A stretch of 64,000 bases of DNA from CAZTQN01 sp964615765. Its GTDB lineage: Bacteria > Planctomycetota > Phycisphaerae > Phycisphaerales > UBA1924. The notes beneath the pieces were generated by a model, which saw nothing but the letters and a program-made list of their open reading frames with translations, did no database searches and was not told the DNA's origin. Shown piece by piece: positions 18,065 through 26,369 of the stretch (its first letter is position 1; the number at the start of each line of letters is the position of its first letter). Made by a program: the position numbers and the translations under genes. The stretch is from assembly GCA_964615765.1 (NCBI GenBank), contig CAZTQN010000013.1, positions 23,649-87,648 on the forward strand. The letters are read 5' to 3'.

Positions 18065-18436
18065 TCACACCCCCGCCTCATCCTCCCCGCAGTACACAGC
18101 CCCGGACGTCGCTGTCTCCCACAGCTCGACCTTGCACAGCCCCGGCAGCGTCGGCTTCAGCCGGCGCCACAGCCACACGCTGATCCCTTCCGACGTCGAG
18201 ATCCCCATCCCCTCGATCTCATTGAGATACGCGTGATCGAGCTGCGCGATCAGCGGATCGCACGCGCGCCGGATCTCATCAAAGTCCATCACCCAGCCCG
18301 TCTTCGCGTCCACCCGCCCGCGCACGTGCACGCGCAGCCGGTACGAATGCCCGTGCAGCCGCCGGCACTTGTGCCCTTCCGGCAGGTGGTCCAGCCGGTG
18401 GGCCGCCTCGAACTTGAACTCCTTGAAGATCTCCAC
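18065..18436 (-). CDS. queD: 6-carboxytetrahydropterin synthase QueD
   Basis: The 123-residue protein has the zinc ligands H13 (FEAAHRL), H28 and H30 (CRRLHGHSY), the catalytic C24, the D67-H68 pair (LDHAYLN) and the substrate-binding E107 (LWET). Length and order match QueD/PTPS-I, which makes 6-carboxy-tetrahydropterin from dihydroneopterin triphosphate in the queuosine pathway. No other queuosine genes are nearby. It is divergent from the flavodoxin-like gene; the 119 bases between them must hold both promoters. Confidence 0.92.
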   Translation of the reverse strand: MEIFKEFKFEAAHRLDHLPEGHKCRRLHGHSYRLRVHVRGRVDAKTGWVMDFDEIRRACDPLIAQLDHAYLNEIEGMGISTSEGISVWLWRRLKPTLPGLCKVELWETATSGAVYCGEDEAGV

Positions 18437-18555
18437 AGTGCTCGGGCTCCAAACGTCCCAATCGTGCCGCGACGTCGCAACCGCCGCCCTGCAAAATAGT
18501 AGGATCGAAGCCCCCCGCGCCCGCTACCGTTCCGGTATTCCCCCGGAGCCTGACC

Positions 18556-19128
18556 ATGTCCACCGCCAGCGTCGTCGTCGTGTATCACTCGGGTTACGGC
18601 AAGACGAAAGTCCAGGCCGAGCACGTCCTCAAAGGCCTCGCCGGCGTTCAAGGCGTGCAGGCACGCCTGCTCTCGGTTGACGAAGCCCTCGCCGACGCCG
18701 CCCCGCTTCACGCCGCCGACGCCATCGTCTTCGGCTGCCCGACCTACATGGGCTCCGTCACCGCCAAAATGAAGTCGCTCTTCGAAGTCCACTCCAAGAC
18801 CTGGGCCGCTCAGGGCTGGAAGGACAAGCTCGCCGCCGGCTTCACCAACTCCCAGGGGCCCAGCGGCGACAAGCTCAACACGCTGACCGACCTGTTCCTC
18901 AACGCGATGCAGCACGGCATGGTCTGGATCGGCAACGCCGGCCTCCCCGGCGCTGAGAACACCGCCGGCACCGACCGCGAACTCAACCGTCTCTCCTCCT
19001 ACGCCGGGGCCATGGCCCAATCGCCCCACGGCAGCCAGCAGCCCGTCGCCGCCGACCTCTACACCGCCGAGCGTTTCGGTCGCCGCATCGGCGAAGTCGC
19101 GCTCCGCTGGGTCCGCGGCCGCGGCTGA
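18556..19128 (+). CDS. Flavodoxin-like NAD(P)H:quinone oxidoreductase (WrbA-like)
   Basis: The 190-residue protein begins with VVVVYHSGYGKTKVQAEHV, the FMN phosphate-binding loop. FGCPTYMGSVTAKMKSLFE and TNSQGPSGDK are the next two FMN-binding segments of the flavodoxin_2/WrbA group. It should bind FMN and reduce quinones or similar electrophiles by two electrons in the cytoplasm. The typical WrbA ending is only partly similar, so the exact substrate is not certain. The gene stands alone, divergent from queD. Confidence 0.85.
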   Translation: MSTASVVVVYHSGYGKTKVQAEHVLKGLAGVQGVQARLLSVDEALADAAPLHAADAIVFGCPTYMGSVTAKMKSLFEVHSKTWAAQGWKDKLAAGFTNSQGPSGDKLNTLTDLFLNAMQHGMVWIGNAGLPGAENTAGTDRELNRLSSYAGAMAQSPHGSQQPVAADLYTAERFGRRIGEVALRWVRGRG

Positions 19129-19208
19129 CACCCACGCCTTTCCCATCCGCTGAACCCCCCGGGCCCGGCCCCCGCTCGTCCACGGCTCGCATCCGCCTCG
19201 GAGACCAC

Positions 19209-20840
19209 ATGCCGCGCACGTCCCGCTCGCATCGGCTCCTCGCGCCCGCCCCGCGCCCGCTCCGCGCCGCGATCGCCCTCACGCTCACACTCGCGCTCGG
19301 CCTGCTCTGCCCGTCCTTTGCCCACGCCGAGCAGCCGACCTTCGGCCGCCCCAAGCCCAAGAACCCGCCGCCGGAGCGCGTCGACCAGCCCCTCGGCCCC
19401 GACGGCCCCCGCCCGGCCCGCATCCCGCCCGAGCAGGACTGGCGCGACGATGACCCGCCCCGCCTCCAGCCCGAGCCCACCGCCGACCCCGGCAAGGTCT
19501 TCCTCTGGAAGACCGACGACGGCACCCGTTACTCCTGGTCGCTCCCCTTCGACTTCAACCCCAACGAACCGTACGACCTGGTCGTCCTCCTCCACCCCGC
19601 ACGTATGGACTTCCGCTGGGGCTTCTCCGCCCACCGGCGCGAAAAGAACGGCTTCCGTCCCAACGACGTCGTCGTGAGCATCGACGGCATGGGCGGCGAC
19701 CTCCGCCGCCCCAACCAGCGCTTCTTCACCGTCTCCAAGGAAGCCGCCATCCGCTTCCGCGACATCATGCTCGAACTCTCGCGCGTCTTCGGGCCGCGAC
19801 ATCTGTACCTCTACGGCTCGGGCGCCGCGCCCGAGTCCGGCGCGGGCGGCACCTTCGCCCTCGCCTTCGCCGCCGAGTTTCCCGCGCTCGCCGACGGCGT
19901 GCTCGTCCACGCCGCCAGCCCCGCGCCCGACACCGTCGCCGCCTCCTCCACGCCCATCGTCTTCCTGCAAGGCGCCAAGGACAGCTTCCACCCGCTCCGG
20001 CACAGCCTCGACGCCCTCGCCGCGTACCGCGAAGAAGGCCACCAGTCCGTCCGCCTGCGCGTGCTCCGCGAGTACAACGACTTCCCGAACCCCGTTCGCG
20101 CCGACGAGTGCCTGCACTACCTGCAAGCCATGGCCGCCACCGAGCCCGCCGACGTGCTCGCCCATGTCGAACGGATGCTGGCCCCCAAGCTGCTGGACGA
20201 GTTCAACTACGCCGCACCCGTCTGGTACTCCGGCGCGTACGCCGCGCTCGGGCGCCTGCTCGGCTCGGCCGCCAACCCGCTGACCGACGTCCCCGAAGCC
20301 CTCGCCGCCCGCGCCGCCCAACTCCAGGACGCCATCGACGCCGAGGCCCAGGCCCACGTCGACGCGCTCCGCCCGCTCCTGCAGACCGAGACCGGCGCCG
20401 GCCTCGCCCTCGACGGCGGGCCCTGGCTCGGCTATCTCCTGGCCTTCCGCGATGACTTCGCCGGCGTGCCCAGCACCGAGGCCCTCGCCGCCACCCTCGG
20501 CCTCGACGCCCTCATCACCGAACACGCCGCCCGCGCCCGCGACATCATCGACGCCTTCGACCAGGGCGACGCGATCGCGGAGTCCGAACTCTTCGCCCGC
20601 ATCGTCGAAACACTCCCCCACGCCTATCTCTTCGAAGCCCTCCCCATCGAACTCGTCGGCTGGACTCGGGCGGCTATGCGCAAAGCCGACGAACTCGGCC
20701 TCGCCGAACGCCACACCCGCGACTACGAGTACGTGCAGCTCTGGGAACGCGGCTGGCGCGACGGCCTGAGCGCCTACGAACGCCGGTGGCGCCTCTGGTC
20801 CGGCCCGCCCGCCGCCAAAGCCACGCCCGAGACGCCGTAA
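19209..20840 (+). CDS. Exported alpha/beta-hydrolase-like protein
   Basis: An Arg-rich N-terminus and a hydrophobic segment ending in AHA-EQ (about residues 23-40) form a signal peptide. After a Pro-rich linker, residues about 105-320 show alpha/beta-hydrolase order: VVLLHP for the first core strand and oxyanion loop, LYLYGSGAAPESGAGGTFAL for the nucleophile elbow with an irregular Ser-containing turn, TPIVFLQGAKD for the acid strand, and an H near ADECLHYL as the possible catalytic His. The elbow is longer than the usual G-x-S-x-G, so activity is doubtful. The C-terminal 200 residues are helical and unrecognised. It is monocistronic, followed by tRNA-Ile on the other strand. Confidence 0.6.
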   Translation: MPRTSRSHRLLAPAPRPLRAAIALTLTLALGLLCPSFAHAEQPTFGRPKPKNPPPERVDQPLGPDGPRPARIPPEQDWRDDDPPRLQPEPTADPGKVFLWKTDDGTRYSWSLPFDFNPNEPYDLVVLLHPARMDFRWGFSAHRREKNGFRPNDVVVSIDGMGGDLRRPNQRFFTVSKEAAIRFRDIMLELSRVFGPRHLYLYGSGAAPESGAGGTFALAFAAEFPALADGVLVHAASPAPDTVAASSTPIVFLQGAKDSFHPLRHSLDALAAYREEGHQSVRLRVLREYNDFPNPVRADECLHYLQAMAATEPADVLAHVERMLAPKLLDEFNYAAPVWYSGAYAALGRLLGSAANPLTDVPEALAARAAQLQDAIDAEAQAHVDALRPLLQTETGAGLALDGGPWLGYLLAFRDDFAGVPSTEALAATLGLDALITEHAARARDIIDAFDQGDAIAESELFARIVETLPHAYLFEALPIELVGWTRAAMRKADELGLAERHTRDYEYVQLWERGWRDGLSAYERRWRLWSGPPAAKATPETP

Positions 20841-20923
20841 CGCCCGAGATCAGCCGCTGATCAAGTTGTGGACCACCCCCACGCCGCCCAACCGCCGCGC
20901 CGCGGCGGCTCGTCTGGTTGAAA

Positions 20924-20997
20924 TGGGCCTGGAAGGAGTTGAACCTTCGACCTCACCCTTATCAGGGGTGCGCTCTAGCCACCTGAGCTACAAGCCC
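20924..20997 (-). tRNA. tRNA-Ile (anticodon GAT)
   Basis: A 74-base minus-strand gene with the acceptor stem GGGCTTG/CAGGCCC (one G-U pair), the discriminator A, the D arm GCTCAGGTGGCTAGAGC, the anticodon loop CTGATAA and the T arm GGTTCAACTCC. CCA is not encoded. This gene stands alone and not in the spacer of an rRNA operon, although tRNA-Ile(GAT) is often found there. Confidence 0.95.
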
Positions 20998-21273
20998 GTG
21001 GGCCGGTTCTCGGCCACAGGAGCCCACTATACGCCGCTCGCCCCGCCGCGTGAAGTCTCCGCCCGCCCGCCCGTGATCTCCGTGCAAATCCCGCCCCGTT
21101 CGCCCGAGAACGCCGTGCATCCAGCAAAGGTCGGGGGGATGACCGCACGAATCACCCACCTGGCCCCGACCGTCACCGAGCGGTACCAACCACGCCCCCC
21201 ACCAAACGGCCGATGATTGCTCCGGTTCGCGTGACGTGTTCCAGGATCGAACAGCGGAACGTGAGGTGTAATC

Positions 21274-21873
21274 GTGCGGTGCGGGTCGGGCCGGACAACT
21301 CGGCGTGGGCGTGCGTTCACGCTCATCGAACTGGTGATCGTCGTGGTCATCATCGGGGTCGTTGCGGCGATCGCCGTCCCGCGCTTCGGGCAGGCCGCCG
21401 CCAACTCCCAGTCCGCCGCCGTCCTCGCCACCACCCGCCAGTTCCAGACCGCCCTCGACCACTACTTCGAGGAGCACCGCCAGCGCTCCGTCCTGGTCAA
21501 TCCCGACGGCACCCGCACCAGCGACCCCGAACGCCTGCTCGCCCGCCTGCTGCAAACCACCGGCGAGGACGGCTCGCTCGGCGGGCCGCTCGGGCCCTAT
21601 CTCCGCACCGTTCCCATCAACCCCCTCAACCGCCTGAGCACGATCCGCATCGGCGGGGCCGCCGGCGGGTCCGAGACGCACGGCTGGCGCTACACCGCGT
21701 CCAGCAACGTCGTCAGCCCCGACGACGGCCGCGGGTTCAACATCTGGAAGCGGGCCGCCTCCACAACCGCCGGCCTCGGCGGGGCCGATCAGGCCGACGC
21801 CGCCGACGCGGGCAACCCCTTCTCACAGTTCTCTGAGCCGGCCAAGGGCGAGATTGACTTGTTCAAGCCCTAA
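21274..21873 (+). CDS. Type II secretion/type IV pilin-like pseudopilin
   Basis: The 199-residue product starts with a short basic leader and the prepilin N-methylation motif AFTLIELVIVVVIIGVVAAI, where F15 would become residue 1 and E19 is the conserved Glu5. The residue before the cut is Ala instead of the usual Gly. A helical spine follows, then a soluble domain with PINPLN and a Gly-rich end, as in GspG-like pseudopilins of planctomycetes. The GTG at 21274 is the chosen start. No secretin, ATPase or prepilin peptidase is next to it. Such isolated pseudopilins usually use a secretion machine encoded elsewhere. Confidence 0.82.
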   Translation: MRCGSGRTTRRGRAFTLIELVIVVVIIGVVAAIAVPRFGQAAANSQSAAVLATTRQFQTALDHYFEEHRQRSVLVNPDGTRTSDPERLLARLLQTTGEDGSLGGPLGPYLRTVPINPLNRLSTIRIGGAAGGSETHGWRYTASSNVVSPDDGRGFNIWKRAASTTAGLGGADQADAADAGNPFSQFSEPAKGEIDLFKP

Positions 21874-21891
21874 GCGGCCGGAAACAGCGTG

Positions 21892-21918
21892 AAAAAAAGT
21901 TCTCGGGTCGTCCGAGAA
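21892..21918 (-). terminator. Minus-strand intrinsic terminator-like hairpin
   Basis: Read on the minus strand, TTCTCGG and its complement CCGAGAA enclose a five-base loop and are followed by C and seven T residues. This is a good intrinsic terminator, but it points toward the pseudopilin gene and no minus-strand gene is recognised upstream of it. Confidence 0.55.
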
Positions 21919-22169
21919 AGTCAAAGTGCCGCCCCCGGCATGACGATGAACCCCTGCCGAGGTTTGCGGACCTGCGCCTCGGCGGGCGGAAACCCTGGCG
22001 CGGAGCGCTGGGCACCGTCTGACCTCTGCCTCGTCTCGTCCCCGGAACAAGGGACAGACAGGCGCGCGGAGCGCGCTGGACCATCCCATATTCGACACCC
22101 GACCGGCCCGGCCAGACACGCCCGGCCGCGGACATCCGTCTCGCACCAATCCGTTTGGAAGGACCAGCC

Positions 22170-22682
22170 ATGCCCGAACCGACCCGCACGACCACCGTCA
22201 TCGGCCCTGACACCCACATCAAGGGGGAGATGGTCTTCGACTCCACGGCCCGCATCCTGGGCACGTTCGAGGGCAAGATCATCGCCAAGGGCGAAGTCCA
22301 GATCGGCGACGGGGCCGCCTGCAAGGCCAGCGTCGAAGGCGTCAACGTGATCGTTGACGGGCTGGTCGAGGGCGACGTGCTCGCCCGCGAGCGCGTGCAA
22401 CTGAACCAGAAGGCGCGGATCATCGGCGACGTGGTCGCCAACACGCTGGTCGTCGCCGAGGGCGCCTCGTTTGTCGGCAACGTCCGCGTCGGCGCGGACG
22501 CGGTGAAGAACGCCGGCAACCGCCCGCGTCCGGCCCCGGGCCAGCCCGCGGCTCAGGTGCAGGCCGTGACCGCCAAGACCACCGAACTCGACGCCACCCT
22601 GGCCGGGCTGGAAGCCCGCCTGTCCGGCATCAGCCGTCGTCCCGCCGAGGCCACCAACGGGCTCGGCCACGACGGGATGTAA
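22170..22682 (+). CDS. Bactofilin (polymer-forming cytoskeletal protein)
   Basis: The ATG at 22170 follows GGAAGGA; a TTG 15 bases upstream overlaps that ribosome binding site and is rejected. The 170-residue product has a short disordered start and a beta-helix core (about 10-110) made of repeats such as TVIGPDTHIKGEM, ARILGTFEGKI, VQIGDGAACKASVEG and VIVDGLVEGDV, the pattern of bactofilins, which polymerise without nucleotide into filaments beneath the membrane. The C-terminal 60 residues are Pro/Ala-rich. It is followed 72 bases later by a second bactofilin-like gene, suggesting co-assembly. Confidence 0.88.
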   Translation: MPEPTRTTTVIGPDTHIKGEMVFDSTARILGTFEGKIIAKGEVQIGDGAACKASVEGVNVIVDGLVEGDVLARERVQLNQKARIIGDVVANTLVVAEGASFVGNVRVGADAVKNAGNRPRPAPGQPAAQVQAVTAKTTELDATLAGLEARLSGISRRPAEATNGLGHDGM

Positions 22683-22754
22683 CTCGCCCGCAGGACGCCC
22701 CTGCCCCGGCGCCGTCATCGCACGGCGCCGGCGTCTCGCGCGAGCGCGTGCGCC

Positions 22755-23381
22755 ATGGCCACCCGCGGCACACCTCCGCCCCGCACCGTCGAGTGCTATC
22801 ACTGCCGACGCGGCTTCGACGTGCCCGCGTCGGCGATGTCCATCTCCTGCCCGTGGTGCTACAAACGCGTCACGCTGGACGACCTGGTCGTCCGCGACAC
22901 CTGCTGGACCTCGCGCATCCAGACCTGCGGCCGCATCGTCGTTGAACGACGGGCCACGCTCGTCGCCTCGCACATCGAAGCCCGCACCGGCATGACGATC
23001 CTCGGCGTGGTCGAGGGCAGCCTGCTCTCGGGCGGGCCGGTCGTGATCGGGCCCAAGGCCCACGTGAAGGGCGACCTGGAAGCCCCGAGCGTCGACATCG
23101 CCGACGGCGCGTCGATCGAGGGCGGCTTCTTCAAGATCACCTCGCCACGCCCGACCCCCGGGGCCAAGTCGGCCGGGTTCATCAGGCCGCCCACGCCCGG
23201 GCTCACAACGCCTGCGACGCCCGCGACGGGTGCGCCGGGTCAGTCCGGGTCGGTGGTGATTCCGGAACGGCGCGACGGCGCATCGCGGCCCGCGGGAGCC
23301 GCGGGCCCCGCCGGACCGGGCGAACTGCGCGCCACGGTCCGGGTGCCGGATTGGATCAAGCGTCGTCTGCGGACGACCTGA
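22755..23381 (+). CDS. Bactofilin-like protein with N-terminal zinc ribbon
   Basis: The 208-residue product begins with two Cys pairs, C14/C17 (CYHC) and C32/C35 (CPWC), that form a zinc ribbon. Residues about 50-130 show short beta-helix repeats (VVERRATLVASHIEA, GMTILGVVEGSLLSG, PVVIGPKAHVKGDLEA) of the bactofilin type. The C-terminal 80 residues are Pro/Thr/Gly-rich. It probably joins or caps filaments made by the upstream bactofilin while the ribbon binds a partner; that role is inferred. It ends four bases before the convergent rplI stop. Confidence 0.78.
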   Translation: MATRGTPPPRTVECYHCRRGFDVPASAMSISCPWCYKRVTLDDLVVRDTCWTSRIQTCGRIVVERRATLVASHIEARTGMTILGVVEGSLLSGGPVVIGPKAHVKGDLEAPSVDIADGASIEGGFFKITSPRPTPGAKSAGFIRPPTPGLTTPATPATGAPGQSGSVVIPERRDGASRPAGAAGPAGPGELRATVRVPDWIKRRLRTT

Positions 23382-23384
23382 GGC

Positions 23385-24173
23385 TTACTTCTTGGCGGCC
23401 TTGTCGCCGGCCTTGTCGGCCTTCTTGGTGTCTTCGCGCGGCTTGCGGGCCGCCTTCTGCGGCTTGGCGTCGTCAGCCGCGGCGGGCGACTTCGCGTCCG
23501 CGGCGGGCTTGCCGCCCTTGTCACCAGCCTTGTCGGCGTCCGCGGCCTTCTCGCCCGCGTCGCCCTTGCCGGGCTTGCCGGCCTTGGCCTCAGCGCCGGC
23601 CTTGTCGTCGCCCTTCTCGCCGCCCTTTTCGCCACGATCGCCACGATCGCCGCGACGGGTCACGAGGTTGCCCTCGTTGTCGAAGTCCATGTCGGGCTTC
23701 TCGTCCTTGGCAAGGAGGCGGTCGGCCTTCACGTGCAGGCGGATGTCGGTCTCGAGTTCGGTCTCGAACTTGATGTGCACGATGTAGTCATCGACGCGCT
23801 TGATGGCGCCGGAGAGACGCACGTCGCGCGGGCGGACGGCGAAGCCGGCCTTGTTCAGGGCCGTCGCGATCTCGCCCTGCGTCACCGAGCCGTACAGGAT
23901 GCCCAGGTCGTTGCACGACCGCTCGAGCGTGAGCTCGTAGCCGTCGAGCTTGGAGATGGTCTCCTTGCGGGCGGCGCGGACTTCCGCGGCCTGGCGCACG
24001 GCTTCGGCACGCTTGGCCTGCAGGCTGTTCTTGAGTTCTTCGCTCGGGACCGTCGCCAGCGAACGCGGCAGGAGGAAGTTGCGGGCGAAGCCGGTGCGGA
24101 CTTTGACAACGTCACCGACGATGCCGAGGTTGTCGACGGATTCAACGAGCAGCAGTTCAACGTTCTTGGGCAT
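23385..24173 (-). CDS. rplI: 50S ribosomal protein L9 with long Lys/Ala/Asp/Gly tail
   Basis: Residues 1-150 are a normal L9: MPKNVELLLVESVDNLGIVG, GFARNFLLPR, a long connecting helix and the rRNA-binding C-terminal domain with VRPRDVRLSGAIK and IHVKFE-like strands. L9 is usually near 150 residues. Here about 105 further residues follow, made of RGDRGD, EKGGEKGDDK and repeated DKAGDK/KPAADAK units, which are charged and probably disordered. The ATG at 24173 is in the standard place. It is the last gene of the cluster that includes ssb, rpsF, pth, rplY and prs, but it is separated from ssb by 254 bases of repeat-bearing DNA instead of rpsR. Confidence 0.93.
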   Translation of the reverse strand: MPKNVELLLVESVDNLGIVGDVVKVRTGFARNFLLPRSLATVPSEELKNSLQAKRAEAVRQAAEVRAARKETISKLDGYELTLERSCNDLGILYGSVTQGEIATALNKAGFAVRPRDVRLSGAIKRVDDYIVHIKFETELETDIRLHVKADRLLAKDEKPDMDFDNEGNLVTRRGDRGDRGEKGGEKGDDKAGAEAKAGKPGKGDAGEKAADADKAGDKGGKPAADAKSPAAADDAKPQKAARKPREDTKKADKAGDKAAKK

Positions 24174-24313
24174 GGGTCGCTGTCCTTCCCCTCGGCCGGG
24201 CGATGAGCCCGCCGACGGGTCAGTTGAGGAGCGTCCTGCAAACCCGGCGTGCACACGCCGTCAACCGGGACGCCCCAGCGGAATGGGGTTGGGGGGGAGT
24301 TTAGGCGGGAACA

Positions 24314-24367
24314 GGCGGAGTGGCGAAGGGGTGAAGTGGCGGAGTGGCGGAGTGGCGGAGTGGCGGC
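24314..24367. repeat. Tandem AGTGGCGG octamer array between ssb and rplI
   Basis: Four exact tandem copies of AGTGGCGG occupy 24335-24366. A degenerate lead-in at 24314-24334 contains further GGCGGAGTGGCGAA units. The same octamer family occurs twice inside carB in this window. Confidence 0.9.
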
Positions 24368-24427
24368 CGAATGGTTCGGCTCCCCCCCACCCCCCTCGGC
24401 CCTCGGCCCTAACCCCTCGGCCCTTCT

Positions 24428-24937
24428 TCAAAACGGAATGTCATCTTCCTGGATCTGCTCGTAGCTCTGGCCTTGCGGGGCCTGGCGGACGGGCGCGGGG
24501 TTTCGGCCGGAGGGGCCGGCGCCGCCGGCGGGGCGGGTCTGGACGCGGGGTTCGCCGCCGGCGTTCATGCCGCCGCCACCACCGCCGCCTTCAGCTCCCC
24601 GGTTGGAGTCCACAAACTGAAAGCTATCGACGACAACCTTGAGCTTGGACCGATTGGTCCCGTCGTTCTTGTCCTGCCAGGTGTCGAGCTTCAGACGCCC
24701 CTGGATGAAGACAGGACGCCCCTTCGTGAGATACTGCGCCATGACTTCAGCCGTCTTGTCCCAGGCCTCGCAGTCGACGAAGGTCACTTCTTCTTTCTGC
24801 TCGCCGGTCTCGGTGCGATAGCGCCGGTTCACAGCCAAGCCGATATTGGCCACCGCCTTGTTGTTGGGCGTGCGCCGAATTTCGACGTCGCGCGTCAGGT
24901 TGCCCATCAACAACACCTGGTTGAAGCTGCCGGCCAT
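24428..24937 (-). CDS. ssb: Single-stranded DNA-binding protein
   Basis: The 169-residue protein has the OB fold of bacterial SSB: FNQVLLMGNLTRDVEIR, AVANIGLAVNRRYR, VTFVDCEAWDKTAEV and KGRPVFIQGRLKLDTW, in the normal order. A Gly/Pro-rich linker leads to the acidic tip EDDIPF, the site that recruits partner proteins in replication and repair. It lies 201 bases downstream of rpsF within the same minus-strand cluster, as in many bacteria. A GGAGG-type site precedes the ATG. Nothing is unusual except the Gly run in the linker. Confidence 0.95.
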   Translation of the reverse strand: MAGSFNQVLLMGNLTRDVEIRRTPNNKAVANIGLAVNRRYRTETGEQKEEVTFVDCEAWDKTAEVMAQYLTKGRPVFIQGRLKLDTWQDKNDGTNRSKLKVVVDSFQFVDSNRGAEGGGGGGGMNAGGEPRVQTRPAGGAGPSGRNPAPVRQAPQGQSYEQIQEDDIPF

Positions 24938-25138
24938 GCGAACCTCCTGCGTGCGCGAAGGCGTCCCCTGCCCTCATACCTCGACCCCCATCCGCCCGCC
25001 TGTTCGGAGTTTATTCGATTCCGCGGGCGGAGCACAGCCCCGGGCGCAAAAAGTGGGCGCGGCGGGGCCTGGCCCTTCCCCCCTTCCACCCGAGCCGCCT
25101 CCCGCTCTTGTGAGCGGGAGGGGCGGCGGTGAGCGGGA

Positions 25139-25585
25139 TCAGGCGTCTTCGCCGACTTCCTCGTCGGCGCCGGCGTCGGGCTCGGGCGTGGCGGCGACGG
25201 CGACGGGGGCGGGCTGGGTGGCACGCAGGCGGGCTTCGGTCTCGAGGCCGCGGCTGTCGTCGAGGGCCTTCATTTCCTCAACGTTCATGTGTTCGACCTT
25301 GATGACGAGCTGGCGCAGGAGCTGTTCGGAGAGGTTGAAGGCGCGTTCGATGGCGCCGAGCGAGGGGGCCGGGGCCTGGAAGTAGACCAGCAGGTAGTAG
25401 CCGCGCTTCTGCTTGGCGATTTCGAACGCCAGGCGGCGCTCGTCCCACTTGCGCATCGCCAGGACGGTGCCCCCGTTCTTCTCGATGGCCTGGCGGATGA
25501 AGCCCGCCACGCCGTTGAGGTCCGTGGCGACGGACTGGGAGATCAGGAACAGGCCTTCGTACGCGTTGGTTCGGATCTGAGGCAT
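25139..25585 (-). CDS. rpsF: 30S ribosomal protein S6 with acidic tail
   Basis: Residues 1-105 follow S6: YEGLFLISQ, the helix containing IRQAIEKNGGTV, KWDERRLAFEIAKQKRGYYLLVYFQA and the second helix before LLRQLVIK. The family is about 95-130 residues; here 40 extra residues, Ala/Pro-rich and ending DAGADEEVGEDA, follow. It sits three bases after the pth stop on the same strand, so pth and rpsF are almost certainly co-transcribed. S6 pairs with S18 on the small subunit, yet S18 is not encoded in this cluster. Confidence 0.94.
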   Translation of the reverse strand: MPQIRTNAYEGLFLISQSVATDLNGVAGFIRQAIEKNGGTVLAMRKWDERRLAFEIAKQKRGYYLLVYFQAPAPSLGAIERAFNLSEQLLRQLVIKVEHMNVEEMKALDDSRGLETEARLRATQPAPVAVAATPEPDAGADEEVGEDA

Positions 25586-25588
25586 GGT

Positions 25589-26308
25589 TCAACCTTGGGG
25601 TGTGGTGGTCGTGGGTGGGGTGGTCGTGGGAGTGGACTGGGAGGACTTGGCGGGGCCGGTGTGGCCGGCCGGGCCATCCGGGGTGGGTGAGGTGGTGGCG
25701 CCGGGAGCGGCGGGGCGCGGGGAAGGCGCGCCGGCGGCGGGCTTGCTGTTGAAGCGGTTCATCGCCGCGGTCACGCCGCGAGCGACGAACATCTCCGCGG
25801 CGTCGGCGGCCTGATCGAGCGCGGGCTCGAGCAGGGCCGACTGTTCCGGCGAGAAGCGGCCCAGGACATAGTCCTCCAGGGCCATGTAGGGCGGGCACGC
25901 GTCGACGCCGACGCGGAGGCGCGGGTAGTTGTCGCTCCCCAGGGCCCGCTGGATATCCGTCAGCCCGTTGTGCCCGCCCGGGCCGCCGGAGGCGCGGAGG
26001 CGGATCTGCCCCGTCGGGAGCGCGACGTCGTCGACGATGACCAGAAGGTCGTTCGGCGGGTCGATCTTATAGAACCCGACGGCCTCGCCCACGGCCCGCC
26101 CGGAGAGGTTCATGAACGTCGTGGGCTTCATGAACAGCGTCTTTTCGCCGGAGACGGAAGCCTCGGCGACGACGGCGTTGAAGCGACCCTTGGGCGTGGC
26201 CCCGCCCGCGTGCCGCCGAAGGAGGCGGTCGACGACCATGAACCCGGCGTTGTGCCGGGTCTTGTCGTACTGCGGGCCGGGGTTGCCAAGGCCGACGATG
26301 AGCTTCAT
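25589..26308 (-). CDS. pth: Peptidyl-tRNA hydrolase with Pro/Thr-rich tail
   Basis: From the ATG at 26308, MKLIVGLGNPGPQYDKTRHNAG contains the catalytic His in the RHNAG block. KPTTFMNLSG, DDVALPTGQIRLRASGGPGGHNGL and RLRVGV are the other family blocks, so the active site is complete. The enzyme frees tRNA from peptidyl-tRNA released by the ribosome. The catalytic part is about 190 residues; a tail of about 50 residues rich in Pro, Ala and Thr ends in a run of Thr. The open frame upstream of 26308 is low-complexity and crosses the intergenic region. It lies 61 bases after rplY. Confidence 0.94.
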   Translation of the reverse strand: MKLIVGLGNPGPQYDKTRHNAGFMVVDRLLRRHAGGATPKGRFNAVVAEASVSGEKTLFMKPTTFMNLSGRAVGEAVGFYKIDPPNDLLVIVDDVALPTGQIRLRASGGPGGHNGLTDIQRALGSDNYPRLRVGVDACPPYMALEDYVLGRFSPEQSALLEPALDQAADAAEMFVARGVTAAMNRFNSKPAAGAPSPRPAAPGATTSPTPDGPAGHTGPAKSSQSTPTTTPPTTTTPQG

Positions 26309-26369
26309 GACTCTCAGGGGGCGGGACAGGTGCGAGCGGACCGGGAACGGCGCGGGGGCCGGGTGCGGC

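Noticed and set aside
341..21873. A type II secretion or pilus locus suggested by a GspE-like gene and a pseudopilin
   Set aside because: The two genes are 19 kb apart, the ATPase is altered in all its boxes, and no secretin, inner-membrane platform or prepilin peptidase is present between or beside them.
24314..24367. Possible CRISPR array at the AGTGGCGG tandem repeats
   Set aside because: The units are eight bases long and directly adjacent, without spacers of regular length or cas genes; this is a simple tandem repeat.
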